NCBI GenBank assembly: GCA_946481095.1 | Contig: CAMLML010000034.1 | Coordinates: 1-44,100, forward strand | Source: an uncultured Cellvibrio sp. | GTDB taxonomy: Bacteria; Pseudomonadota; Gammaproteobacteria; Pseudomonadales; Cellvibrionaceae | Length of the DNA stretch: 44,100 nt | Reading direction: 5' to 3' | Shown: positions 32,335-41,212 of the stretch, in pieces | How the letters are laid out: the number at the start of each line of letters is the position of its first letter | Numbering within the stretch: position 1 is the first letter of the stretch | Position numbers and translations under genes: made by a program | Notes under the pieces: generated by a model | The model's database searches: none | Seen by the model: the letters and a program-made list of their open reading frames with translations, nothing else | Told to the model about the DNA's origin: nothing

Positions 32335-33003
32335 GTGATTGAATTTGAATCCGTCAGCAAACGTTATAGCGATGGCTACGATGCTTTATCGCGTGTTGAG
32401 TTTGTGATTGATGCAGGTGAAATGGTTTTTTTAACAGGGCATTCAGGTGCAGGCAAAAGCACGTTGATGAAAATGATTTTGTTAATGGAGCATCCTTCAC
32501 GCGGCAGGGTTAAAGTTGATGGGCGCTGGCTGGATCAATTACGCGACGCACAAATTCCTTATTATCGCCGCAACATAGGCGTGGTTTTTCAAAATCATCA
32601 ATTGCTGTTTGATCGTAATGTTTATGAAAATGTCGCTTTACCTTTGCAAGTCGCTGGCTATGCTCAACAGGATATTGGCAAACGTGTTCGCGCTGCCTTG
32701 GATAAAGTCGGTTTGTTGGATAAAGAGCGTGCCAATCCAAGAACACTTTCCGGTGGTGAGCAGCAGCGTGTGGGTATTGCACGGGCGATTGTGAATAAAC
32801 CTTCACTGATTTTAGCGGATGAACCCACAGGCAATCTGGATCCGGAATTGTCGAGTGATATTATGAATTTATTTCGACAATTTAACGAAGTGGGTACTAC
32901 CGTGATGATCGCCACCCACGATGTCGAATTATTAAAGCGCATGAACAAACGCGTTCTGGGTTTGGTTCAAGGTAAATTGGTTCATGATGGAGTTTTATTT
33001 TGA
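32335..33003 (+). CDS. ftsE: Cell division ABC transporter ATP-binding protein FtsE
   Basis: The 222-residue ABC ATPase has Walker [10 protein letters not shown], signature LSGGEQQR, Walker [13 protein letters not shown] and the switch IATHD. The start is a GTG with AGGA upstream. With FtsX it forms the divisome complex that activates peptidoglycan amidases through EnvC. The stop overlaps the ftsX start. Confidence 0.97.
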   Translation: MIEFESVSKRYSDGYDALSRVEFVIDAGEMVFLTGHSGAGKSTLMKMILLMEHPSRGRVKVDGRWLDQLRDAQIPYYRRNIGVVFQNHQLLFDRNVYENVALPLQVAGYAQQDIGKRVRAALDKVGLLDKERANPRTLSGGEQQRVGIARAIVNKPSLILADEPTGNLDPELSSDIMNLFRQFNEVGTTVMIATHDVELLKRMNKRVLGLVQGKLVHDGVLF

Positions 33004-34079
33004 AGCCGCATAGACCAGCGAATCAACGATTGCATAAATCCGGCGCCACACGACGCGATAATGTTCGCAAAGTGGTTGCGGTTGACACGCGCGAATCTAT
33101 TCGTGCCGAGCGTGATTTACGCGGCCAAAGCGCTATTCAAAGTCAGTTAACCAGCTTGCAAAAACTTGATGCCTGGTTTGCACATCATAGCCACTCATCA
33201 ATTGATAGCTTGTTGCGTTTGCTTGAAACGCCATTACAAAGTTTATTGACCTGGTTGGTAATTGCGATTGCAGTTGCTCTGCCTGCTGCGTTATTTCTGG
33301 TGTTCAACAATTTACAATTACTCAGTGACAGCTGGCAGGATTCCAGCCAGATTTCTGTATTCATGAAAAAAGAAACTTCCGAGCAGGAAGCTCGGCGATT
33401 AAGCACCGATTGGGCAAAACGTTCTGATGTGTTGCAAGCAATTTATGTTTCACCGGAAGAAGCACTGGCTGAATTTCGGGAAGGCTCGGGTTTGGGCGAT
33501 TTGGTTAATTATCTCGACGAAAATCCTTTACCCAGTGTGGTGCTTATCAAACCCAAACTGATGCATAACGATCCGGAAAGTCTGACCAGTTTGCAACAGG
33601 CATTGGTAGCCAATCCGCAAGTCGCTGATGTACGTCTGGATTTATTGTGGGTAAAACGTCTGCATCAATTTATTCAAATTGCCGAACGATTTTTGATTGT
33701 GCTTTCTTGTCTGCTGGTGCTGGGTGTTTTTTTGGTGATTGGCAATACCTTGCGAGTCACCATCGAACAATGTCGGGATGAAATTCTGGTCTCGAAACTG
33801 GTGGGTGCTACAGATGCTTATGTCCGGCGTCCGTTTTTGTATATGGGGTTATGGTATGGATTAATCGGTGGTTTTATCGCCAGTCTTATTTTGGCGACAA
33901 TTTATGTGGTATTAACGGAACCAGTGAAGCAATTGGCCAATCTATATCAGAGTAGTTTTCAACTACAGGGGTTGAATTGGGTCGAAGCGCTACAACTTAT
34001 GTTGATGTCCGGTGCTGTGGGATTAGTCGGTGCATGGATAGCAGTGGGTCGGCAGCTCTATTGGATTCAACCAAAGTAA
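33000..34079 (+). CDS. ftsX: Cell division protein FtsX
   Basis: The 359 residues have a ~75-residue basic N-terminal extension, four membrane helices (first at WLVIAIAVALPAALFLVF) and a periplasmic loop (SWQDSSQISVFMKKETSEQEA). The start is a TTG at 33000 overlapping the ftsE stop, supported by GGAG 8 bp upstream; no suitable ATG exists before the first membrane helix. It partners FtsE and recruits EnvC-type activators. Confidence 0.95.
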   Translation: MKPHRPANQRLHKSGATRRDNVRKVVAVDTRESIRAERDLRGQSAIQSQLTSLQKLDAWFAHHSHSSIDSLLRLLETPLQSLLTWLVIAIAVALPAALFLVFNNLQLLSDSWQDSSQISVFMKKETSEQEARRLSTDWAKRSDVLQAIYVSPEEALAEFREGSGLGDLVNYLDENPLPSVVLIKPKLMHNDPESLTSLQQALVANPQVADVRLDLLWVKRLHQFIQIAERFLIVLSCLLVLGVFLVIGNTLRVTIEQCRDEILVSKLVGATDAYVRRPFLYMGLWYGLIGGFIASLILATIYVVLTEPVKQLANLYQSSFQLQGLNWVEALQLMLMSGAVGLVGAWIAVGRQLYWIQPK

Positions 34080-34168
34080 TAGTGTGTCAAAAGTCTGACT
34101 TTTCAATCTGGAATTGATGGTTTTCTGATGCTACACTCGGGCACAAATGATTTATCGGAGGTAACACA

Positions 34169-35029
34169 ATGAGCACATGCACAAGTCTGCAACCTATCGG
34201 CGTTCTGGCGCCCGGTGCAAACCTGAATGCCTATGTTCAAGCGGTGGGTGCTTTTTCTGTTTTGACATTGGAAGAAGAGCAGCATCTGGCGCGCGATTTA
34301 CAGCAAAACGGTAATCTGGATGCCGCCCGCCAACTGGTTATGGCGCATTTGCGGTTCGTGGTTCACATAGCCCGTTCTTACAACGGTTATGGCCTGCCTT
34401 TGGGTGATTTGATTCAGGAAGGCAATGTGGGATTGATGAAAGCGGTCAAGCGTTTTGATCCTGACAAAGGTGTGCGTCTGGTGTCTTTTGCCGTGCATTG
34501 GATCAAAGCTGAAATCCACGAATTCATTCTGCGCAACTGGCGAATTGTCAAAATTGCTACCACCAAAGCCCAACGCAAACTTTTCTTCAATCTGCGTGGT
34601 GCCAAGAAACGCCTGGGTTGGTTGAGTAACAGTGAAGCCGAAGCTGTGGCTCAGGATTTAGGCGTTGATGTTAAACAGGTTCGCGAAATGGAAGGCCGTT
34701 TGTCTTCTTATGACGCCGGTTTTGATGCCGGTGAAGATGATGAAGATGACAGCTATGTTGCACCCTCCCATTATCTGGAAGATAACCGTTATGATCCTGC
34801 TGTGCGTTTGGAAGCATCCAACTGGGAAGAAACCAACGTTGTCGGGCTTGAAGCGGCGATGGAAAAACTGGATGAGCGCAGCCGTGCCATATTGCAACGT
34901 CGTTGGTTAAATGACGACAAGGCAACACTGCATGATCTTGCTGCTGAATATGGTGTTTCTGCTGAACGTATCCGCCAGTTGGAAAAAAATGCCATGAACA
35001 AAGTTAAAACCATGATGTTGACTGCTTGA
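34169..35029 (+). CDS. rpoH: RNA polymerase sigma-32 factor (heat shock)
   Basis: The 286 residues have region 2 ([28 protein letters not shown]), the RpoH box QRKLFFNLR in region 2.4/3.0, and region 4 HTH ([23 protein letters not shown]). GGAGG lies upstream of the ATG. It directs transcription of chaperone and protease genes. It follows ftsX by 89 bp, as in E. coli and Pseudomonas. An acidic insert (GEDDEDD) near residue 190 is slightly unusual. Confidence 0.98.
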   Translation: MSTCTSLQPIGVLAPGANLNAYVQAVGAFSVLTLEEEQHLARDLQQNGNLDAARQLVMAHLRFVVHIARSYNGYGLPLGDLIQEGNVGLMKAVKRFDPDKGVRLVSFAVHWIKAEIHEFILRNWRIVKIATTKAQRKLFFNLRGAKKRLGWLSNSEAEAVAQDLGVDVKQVREMEGRLSSYDAGFDAGEDDEDDSYVAPSHYLEDNRYDPAVRLEASNWEETNVVGLEAAMEKLDERSRAILQRRWLNDDKATLHDLAAEYGVSAERIRQLEKNAMNKVKTMMLTA

Positions 35030-35052
35030 AGCCAACTGACTGACTCCAATGT

Positions 35053-35081
35053 AAGCCGCGCCTAGCGCGGCTTTTTATTTT
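35053..35081 (+). terminator. Rho-independent terminator of rpoH
   Basis: AGCCGCG-CCTA-CGCGGCT-type stem (AGCCGCGCCTAGCGCGGCT), followed by TTTTTATTTT, 24 bp after the rpoH stop. Confidence 0.9.
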
Positions 35082-35094
35082 CCGGTTTTGAATC

Positions 35095-35481
35095 ATGATG
35101 AAATTCGTTGCTTTTATTGGTGCCATCAGCGGTTTTTTAGCCGTTGTCCTGGGGGCGTTTGCTGCACATGGATTAAAGCATCAGTTGTCGCCGGATATGT
35201 TATTAATCTTTAAAACCGCAACTGATTACCAAATGTTTCATGCTTTGGCGTTAGTTCTGGTCGGCATGGCAGCAAGGAAATCCCCCGGAAAATATATAAA
35301 CCTGTCAGCATTCGCCTTTATACTGGGCAGCCTGTTTTTTTGCGGCAGCCTTTATATTCTGGCTTTTGGCTTTCCCAAAATCATTGGCGTAATTACCCCC
35401 ATAGGTGGCTCTCTGTTTCTGTTGGGATGGTTATGTTTGGCAATTCATCTTTGGCCAGGAAATCAATCAAACTCACTATAG
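35095..35481 (+). CDS. DUF423 family small membrane protein (YgdD-like)
   Basis: The 128 residues form four membrane helices. The family pattern is clear: GAISGFLAVVLGAFAAHGLK, then TATDYQMFHALALVLVG (here KTATDYQMFHALAL) and the C-terminal PIGGSLFLLGWLCLA. Its function is unknown; homologues are widespread in proteobacteria. It lies 7 bp upstream of trmB and is probably co-transcribed with it. Confidence 0.93.
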   Translation: MMKFVAFIGAISGFLAVVLGAFAAHGLKHQLSPDMLLIFKTATDYQMFHALALVLVGMAARKSPGKYINLSAFAFILGSLFFCGSLYILAFGFPKIIGVITPIGGSLFLLGWLCLAIHLWPGNQSNSL

Positions 35482-35487
35482 GTTCTC

Positions 35488-36276
35488 ATGTCTTTAGATT
35501 TTATTTCTTCTGATGATTCATCGGAAAAAGAAGCTTTTTTAATTAAACCGGAATTCAAACCCAAATCTATCCGCAGTTTTGTGATTCGTGCCGGAAAAAT
35601 TACTGCCGGGCAAAAAAATGCTTTTGAACATTCATGGCACATTTATGGGTTAAGTTTATTCCATGGAAAAATTGATCCAGAAAAATTATTTGGCCGCGAC
35701 GCGCCACTGGTTCTGGAAATTGGATTTGGCATGGGCGATTCGCTTTTCCAAATGGCAAAACAGGAACCGGATAAAAACTTTATCGGTATAGAGGTTCATC
35801 CACCGGGTGTTGGTCGATTGATCAATCTTGCGCATCAGGAAGGATTAAATAATCTGCGTGTGTACATGGCGGATGCAATGGATGTATTGGAGGATTGTAT
35901 TCCCGATGAATCCATTGACAGATTACAACTGTACTTTCCCGATCCCTGGCACAAAAAGAAACATAATAAACGCCGGATTGTTCAACCGGAATTTATTCAG
36001 CGAATTTATCCAAAGCTCAAAACAGAGGGCCTGCTGCACATGGCCACCGATTGGCAGCCCTACGCAGAACATATGTTGGAGGTGATTTCTGCTGATGACA
36101 GGTTTGAAAATGTATCTCAAGAATCTTTCATTTCGCGACCGGATTACCGTCCGATTACCAAATTTGAAAAACGCGGTGAAAAACTGGGTCATGGTGTTTG
36201 GGATTTGTTGTTTAAAAAAATAAACAATTTTGGTAAGGTGCGCACAAATAATAATCACGAAACGGATTCCGATTGA
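35488..36276 (+). CDS. trmB: tRNA (guanine46-N7)-methyltransferase
   Basis: The 262 residues have LVLEIGFGMGDSLFQMAKQEP (SAM site), NFIGIEVHPPGVGRL, the catalytic segment LQLYFPDPWHKKKHNKRRIV, and the late RPITKFEKRGEKLGHGVWDL signature. It methylates G46 in the tRNA variable loop. It is a little longer than usual because of a C-terminal extension of about 20 polar residues (NNFGKVRTNNNHETDSD). Confidence 0.97.
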   Translation: MSLDFISSDDSSEKEAFLIKPEFKPKSIRSFVIRAGKITAGQKNAFEHSWHIYGLSLFHGKIDPEKLFGRDAPLVLEIGFGMGDSLFQMAKQEPDKNFIGIEVHPPGVGRLINLAHQEGLNNLRVYMADAMDVLEDCIPDESIDRLQLYFPDPWHKKKHNKRRIVQPEFIQRIYPKLKTEGLLHMATDWQPYAEHMLEVISADDRFENVSQESFISRPDYRPITKFEKRGEKLGHGVWDLLFKKINNFGKVRTNNNHETDSD

Positions 36277-36283
36277 TCTTAAC

Positions 36284-36307
36284 AATGTATGACCATAGTC
36301 ATACATT
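36284..36307. promoter_or_regulatory. Perfect 10-bp palindrome upstream of the OmpA-like gene
   Basis: AATGTATGAC (36284-36293), CATA, GTCATACATT (36298-36307). It lies 8 bp after the trmB stop and 40 bp upstream of the porin ATG. There is no T-run after it, so an operator or an mRNA hairpin is more likely than a terminator. Confidence 0.5.
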
Positions 36308-36346
36308 AAACGCCGCAATGATGCGGTAATTAAAGTGGAGTTTCTC

Positions 36347-37399
36347 ATGAAGACCAAACACATACTTTTAGCGACAGCGATTGCTGCTGTAACCTCATCT
36401 GCAATGGCTGATCACAAAGCCGATATTTTTGTTTATGGCGGCCATATAGGTTTTTCCGACGTACCTTTTGAAGATGGAAATACCTGGGGACTGAGCGCCG
36501 GTTATGCTTTGACTGAAAGCTGGACACTCGAAGCCGTTGCCAGCCGTTTTGATACAGAAACTACGGATGAAACCCCTATTGATCTTGATGGAACCCAATA
36601 CCGACTGGACGCTTTGTATCACCTCGCCAGCAATAATGAATGGCGCCCTTATCTGGCATTTGGTGTGGGTGATCAAACACTGGATTTCAATGCCGTCAAT
36701 CCAACCTCTCACAGTGATACCCTGGTAAATATTGGCTTGGGTCTCAAGCGTGAGCTTGGTGCTAATTTTGAATTCCGTGGAGACATGCGTAATTTCAATA
36801 GCATCGATAACGAATACAACGAATTTGCTGTAACTTTTGGTTTGGGTTATCGCTTCGGTGTGATGTCTTCACCCAAGCCTGTTGCTGTCGCGGCACCGGC
36901 ACCAGCTCCATTACCTGCACCGGTCGAAGTTGATTCTGATGGTGATGGTGTTTTTGATTCCAAAGATCAATGCGCTGATACACCCAAAACCCATAAGGTT
37001 GATGCTGTAGGTTGCTCACTGAAATTAACCGAGACAGTAGAAATCGAACTCAACATTACGTTTGACTCTGCAAAATCGGTTATCAAACCGGAATTTGAAA
37101 ATGAAGTGGCAAAACTGGCTGAGTTTATGAATCAGTATGCTGACACAGTAGTAACCGTTGAAGGCCACACTGATAGTCAAGGCGCTGATGCATACAACCA
37201 AAAACTTTCACAAAGCCGTGCCGATGCAGTTAAGGCAATGTTGATCACTAAATACGGTGTTGCTGCTGAACGTGTTAAATCCATAGGTTATGGTGAAGCA
37301 CAACCTGTAGCTGATAATGCAACTGCAGATGGCCGCGAACAAAATCGTCGCGTAGTGGGTGAAGTTTCCAGTACCGTCACCAAAACAGAAACCAAATAA
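36347..37399 (+). CDS. OmpA/OprF-like outer-membrane porin with TSP3 repeat and OmpA C-terminal domain
   Basis: The ATG at 36347 has GGAG 7 bp upstream and a signal peptide MKTKHILLATAIAAVTSSAMA. The 350 residues are an N-terminal eight-strand barrel (alternating aromatic strands to about residue 170), an Ala/Pro hinge (VAVAAPAPAPLPAPVEV), a Ca2+-binding thrombospondin-3-like repeat DSDGDGVFDSKDQC, and the peptidoglycan-binding OmpA domain (VEGHTDSQG, RADAVKAMLI). It anchors the outer membrane to the wall. Confidence 0.95.
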   Translation: MKTKHILLATAIAAVTSSAMADHKADIFVYGGHIGFSDVPFEDGNTWGLSAGYALTESWTLEAVASRFDTETTDETPIDLDGTQYRLDALYHLASNNEWRPYLAFGVGDQTLDFNAVNPTSHSDTLVNIGLGLKRELGANFEFRGDMRNFNSIDNEYNEFAVTFGLGYRFGVMSSPKPVAVAAPAPAPLPAPVEVDSDGDGVFDSKDQCADTPKTHKVDAVGCSLKLTETVEIELNITFDSAKSVIKPEFENEVAKLAEFMNQYADTVVTVEGHTDSQGADAYNQKLSQSRADAVKAMLITKYGVAAERVKSIGYGEAQPVADNATADGREQNRRVVGEVSSTVTKTETK

Positions 37400-37422
37400 T
37401 TTTTAATTTGGATTTTGAAAAC

Positions 37423-37454
37423 AAAAAAGCCCCGAATTTCTTCGGGGCTTTTTC
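37423..37454. terminator. Bidirectional Rho-independent terminator between porin and FKBP genes
   Basis: AAAAAAGCCCCGAA-TTTC-TTCGGGGCTTTTT has an A-run and T-run on both sides, between convergent genes ending at 37399 and 37470. Confidence 0.92.
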
Positions 37455-37469
37455 ATTGCTATCAACGAA

Positions 37470-38204
37470 TTATTTTTTCGGCGCAGCTTCAGGCGCTTTA
37501 ACTTCCAACAATTCGATTTCAAAAATCAAAGTAGATGATGCAGGGATTGGGCCTTGACCGCCTTCACCATAAGCCAATTCGGAAGGAATATAAACTTCCC
37601 ACTTGGAACCTTGAGGCATCAACTGCAGAACTTCTGTCCAGCCAGGAATTACACCATCCAATGGGAAAGTAGCGGGTTGACCATGTTTGGCAGAGCTATC
37701 AAACTCGGTGCCATCAATTAATTTACCTGCGTAATGTACAGTCACTGTATCAGTCACTTTTGGTTTTACGCCTTTACCTTCAGTGATAATTTTGTACTGT
37801 AATCCACTCTCTGTGGTTTTTACGCCTTCTTTGGTTTTATTTTCTTCCAGGAATTTCTTTCCTTTCTCGACATTTTCTGCGCTGACTTTCTTACGATCTT
37901 CTTCTTGTTTCTTCATCACTTTTTCTTGCATTTCGTTCATGATTTTTTGTGAATCTTCTTCCGAAATGCGTGAGTCTTTAGCAGCTTTGGCATCATTCAA
38001 AGCCAACAAGAATGCAGCTTCGTCTAACTCAACGCCATTTTGTTTTAAATTTTTCGCCATATTGTGGCCAATGATGTAGCTGACTTTTTGTTCCAGCGTG
38101 GTAATTTTTGCGCTGTCATCTACTTTCTCTTCTTTTTTGCAACCAACGATCAATGCAGTACTTGCTGCAAAAATGCTGATTACCAATAAGCGTTTGTTAA
38201 ACAT
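37470..38204 (-). CDS. FKBP-type peptidyl-prolyl isomerase lipoprotein (FkpA/Mip-like)
   Basis: The 244 residues have the lipoprotein signal MFNKRLLVISIFAASTALIVGC, an N-terminal helical dimerisation domain (KVSYIIGHNMAKNLKQNGV then a charged coiled coil), and a C-terminal FKBP domain (VTVHYAGKLIDGTEFDSS, IPGWTEVLQLMPQGSKWEVYIP, AYGEGG). It folds envelope proteins. It is expressed from its own promoter, divergent from yheS. Confidence 0.95.
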   Translation of the reverse strand: MFNKRLLVISIFAASTALIVGCKKEEKVDDSAKITTLEQKVSYIIGHNMAKNLKQNGVELDEAAFLLALNDAKAAKDSRISEEDSQKIMNEMQEKVMKKQEEDRKKVSAENVEKGKKFLEENKTKEGVKTTESGLQYKIITEGKGVKPKVTDTVTVHYAGKLIDGTEFDSSAKHGQPATFPLDGVIPGWTEVLQLMPQGSKWEVYIPSELAYGEGGQGPIPASSTLIFEIELLEVKAPEAAPKK

Positions 38205-38354
38205 AGTGCACCTTATCTTGTATGGTTTATTAATGAATAGTAATACCTATATACCAGCCGTCACCGCTGTGGGCTTACGAGCAGGCGCCAATCTTACCCC
38301 AAGTTCCACACAGTGTGCGTGATTTTCACTGCAAAGATCACTTAGAATGGCGAC

Positions 38355-40238
38355 ATGATTCAACTTAACCATATTTCTCTGCAACGCGGCAGTAAATTCC
38401 TGTTATCTGACGCAAACCTGACCATCTATCCCGGGCAAAAAGTTGGCTTGATTGGGGCCAATGGCAGTGGTAAATCCACTTTGTTTCAACTTTTGCTCGG
38501 TAATTTACCCAGTGATTCCGGTAGCCTGGACATACCCAGGCAATGGCGTATTGCACATATGGCGCAAGAAGTTGGCCATACCCATCGCAGTGCATTGGAC
38601 TATGTATTGGATGGCGATAGCGAATTACGTCGTCTAGAAGCTGCCGTTGCCGCCAATCCGGATGGTGAAAAACTGGCGCAACTTTATGCAGATCTGGAAA
38701 ATATTCACGCATATACCGCACCGACTCGCGCACAGGAATTGCTCAATGGTTTGGGATTTTCTGCTAACGATGCATCGCGACCCGTTTCTGATTTTTCCGG
38801 CGGATGGCGTATTCGTCTCAATCTTGCGCAGGCGCTCATGTGTCCATCGGATTTATTGTTGCTCGATGAACCTACCAACCATTTGGATCTGGATGCGACA
38901 CTCTGGTTGGAGAATTGGTTAAACCGTTACAAGGGAACTCTGGTTATTATTTCGCATGATCGCGATTTTCTCGACAATATTGTTGATCGCATAGTGTGTC
39001 TGGAACAACAAAAACTGGATATTTATTCCGGTAACTATTCAGCGTTTGAACGTCAGCGCGCCGAAAAATTATCGCAACAACAACTCAATTTTGAAAAACA
39101 ACAAGAACGTATTGCACATATAGAAGATTTCATTCGTCGTTTTCGTGCCAAAGCAACCAAAGCCCGACAAGCACAAAGTCGTATTAAAGAATTGGAGCGA
39201 ATGGAAAAAATTGCTCCGGCACATGTTGATTCACCTTTCAGTTTTACTTTTAGCTGCGCTGAAAAAATATCCGTGCCTTTGGTGCATATTGCGCGCGCCA
39301 ATATTGGTTATGAAAATAAAATCATTTTGCAAAATGTTGAACTGAGTGTAGTACCGGAAACCCGCATTGCATTACTTGGCCCTAACGGTGCCGGCAAATC
39401 CAGTTTAATTAAAACCATCGCCGGGAGTCTGTCGTTGCTTGCAGGTGATCGCACCTATGGCGAACATTTCAAGCTGGGCTATTTTGCGCAACATCAATTG
39501 GAGGCCCTGGATTTAAACGCCTCTGCCGCATTGCATATCCAACGCTTATCACCTACTGCACGCGAACAGGAAATACGCGATTTTTTAGGCAGTTTTGATT
39601 TTCATGGCGACCGCGCGTTCGAACCTATAACCCATTTTTCCGGTGGTGAAAAAGCTCGACTGGCTTTGGCGATTATCGCCTGGCAGAAACCCAATCTGTT
39701 ATTACTTGACGAACCCACCAACCATCTGGATTTGGAAATGCGTCAAGCACTGACTATGGCGCTGCAGGATTTTGAAGGTGCCGTTATTTTGGTGTCGCAT
39801 GATCGCCATCTAATTCGCAACACAGTAAACGAATTTTTATTAGTGGCAGAAGGTAAGGTCAATGAGTTTGATGGTGATCTGGAAGATTATTATCGCTGGT
39901 TAAGCCAGCATCATTTGCAAACCGCGCAGCCGGAAGAAAAAATATCCAACGACAATAAAGTGGATAAAAAAGCACAAAGGCAACAATCAGCTGCACAACG
40001 TGCACAATTAAAACCCTTAACCAACAAATTAAAAAATCTTGAAGCACAGCTGGAAAAATATCAACACAAACTCAGCGACATAGAGTCCCAACTCGGCAAT
40101 CCTGATATCTATGACGACAAAAATAAAAGCAAACTGCAAGCATTGTTACTCGAACAAGCGCAGCTGCAAACATCGATAGCAGAAACAGAAGAGAGTTGGT
40201 TGCAGGTCAGTGAGGAATTGGAAATAGCCAGCTTGTAA
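38355..40238 (+). CDS. yheS: ABC-F ATPase, YheS type
   Basis: The 627-residue soluble protein has two ABC domains: GANGSGKST with signature FSGGWR, and GPNGAGKS with FSGGEK, each with LLLDEPTNHLDL. The linker contains the ABC-F arm/linker (FIRRFRAKATKARQAQSR). The C-terminus is a basic coiled coil (KPLTNKLKNLEAQLEKYQHK). ABC-F proteins act on the ribosome E site to relieve stalled peptidyl transfer; this sequence best matches YheS rather than Uup or EttA. The gene lies 17 bp before the deacetylase. Confidence 0.95.
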   Translation: MIQLNHISLQRGSKFLLSDANLTIYPGQKVGLIGANGSGKSTLFQLLLGNLPSDSGSLDIPRQWRIAHMAQEVGHTHRSALDYVLDGDSELRRLEAAVAANPDGEKLAQLYADLENIHAYTAPTRAQELLNGLGFSANDASRPVSDFSGGWRIRLNLAQALMCPSDLLLLDEPTNHLDLDATLWLENWLNRYKGTLVIISHDRDFLDNIVDRIVCLEQQKLDIYSGNYSAFERQRAEKLSQQQLNFEKQQERIAHIEDFIRRFRAKATKARQAQSRIKELERMEKIAPAHVDSPFSFTFSCAEKISVPLVHIARANIGYENKIILQNVELSVVPETRIALLGPNGAGKSSLIKTIAGSLSLLAGDRTYGEHFKLGYFAQHQLEALDLNASAALHIQRLSPTAREQEIRDFLGSFDFHGDRAFEPITHFSGGEKARLALAIIAWQKPNLLLLDEPTNHLDLEMRQALTMALQDFEGAVILVSHDRHLIRNTVNEFLLVAEGKVNEFDGDLEDYYRWLSQHHLQTAQPEEKISNDNKVDKKAQRQQSAAQRAQLKPLTNKLKNLEAQLEKYQHKLSDIESQLGNPDIYDDKNKSKLQALLLEQAQLQTSIAETEESWLQVSEELEIASL

Positions 40239-40255
40239 AAAATTAAGGCATCATC

Positions 40256-41167
40256 ATGTTAAAAAAAACCATCGCTGGATATTGTCTGTTTGTTGCTTGC
40301 AGTTTACCCGTTTCAGCTCGTGAAATTGCCTTGACGTTTGATGACGCACCTACGCCGGATTCAGCCTTGATGACGGGCAGTGAGCGTACAGAAAAATTAA
40401 TTGCTGCGTTAACGTCTGTGGGGGTGAAGGATGCCCTGTTTTTTATCAAGGCGGATTATATTAATGATGAAACCAAAAAACGTTTATTGAAATATGCAGA
40501 TGCCGGGTTTCATTTGGCTAATCACAGTTTCAGCCATCGCTCTGCGGAAAAAATTCCGAATGACGAATATTTGTCAGATGTTTATCGCGCACATTTATTG
40601 ATAAAGCCTTTGCCAAATTTTTTACCTTACCATCGCTTTCCCTATTTGCATCCAGGTAAGGACAAGGATGCAATTCATTATCTCCAACAAGAATTATCCC
40701 AACTGGGTTATCGTGATGGTTATGTAACAGTTGATAATTTTGATTGGTATATCAGCGCCTTGTTAACCAAAGTTGTTGAAGAAAAGAAGCCCCTTGACCT
40801 GGATAAAGCACGGGACTTTTATGTGCAAACATTAATTAAAAGTATTGAGTTTTACGATGCGCTTGCGCAAAAAGCATTGAAGCGCTCACCGCGACATGTG
40901 TTATTACTACATGAAAACGACGCCGCGGCTTTATTTGTCGATGATTTGGTGATTGAGTTGCGAAAGCAGGGCTGGAACATTATCAGCCCGCAAAAAGCTT
41001 ATCAGGACAAGATCGCAGCACTTTATCCAGAAACTCGCTTTCAAAAACAAGGTCGCATTGCTGCGATTGCAGAAAGCAAAGGGGTACCGGAAGCTGAGTT
41101 AAGACATGAATCCGAAAATGAAAATTATCTTGCAGACGCTTTTAAAGCAGCAATGATGATTAAATAA
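40256..41167 (+). CDS. Secreted polysaccharide deacetylase (NodB/CE4-like)
   Basis: The 303 residues have a signal peptide (MLKKTIAGYCLFVACSLPVSA) and the NodB fold start REIALTFDDAP with the catalytic Asp pair. The metal motif H-x3-H is in ANHSFSHRS. HRFPYLHPG follows, and LLLHEND is the late His motif. It would remove acetyl (or related) groups from a cell-wall or exopolysaccharide. The C-terminal 60 residues are outside the core. It may share a transcript with yheS; the functional link is not obvious. Confidence 0.9.
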   Translation: MLKKTIAGYCLFVACSLPVSAREIALTFDDAPTPDSALMTGSERTEKLIAALTSVGVKDALFFIKADYINDETKKRLLKYADAGFHLANHSFSHRSAEKIPNDEYLSDVYRAHLLIKPLPNFLPYHRFPYLHPGKDKDAIHYLQQELSQLGYRDGYVTVDNFDWYISALLTKVVEEKKPLDLDKARDFYVQTLIKSIEFYDALAQKALKRSPRHVLLLHENDAAALFVDDLVIELRKQGWNIISPQKAYQDKIAALYPETRFQKQGRIAAIAESKGVPEAELRHESENENYLADAFKAAMMIK

Positions 41168-41212
41168 ATCAGTCATGCCGCTCTAAAAATTTTTGGCTAC
41201 TTTGATCCGGCA

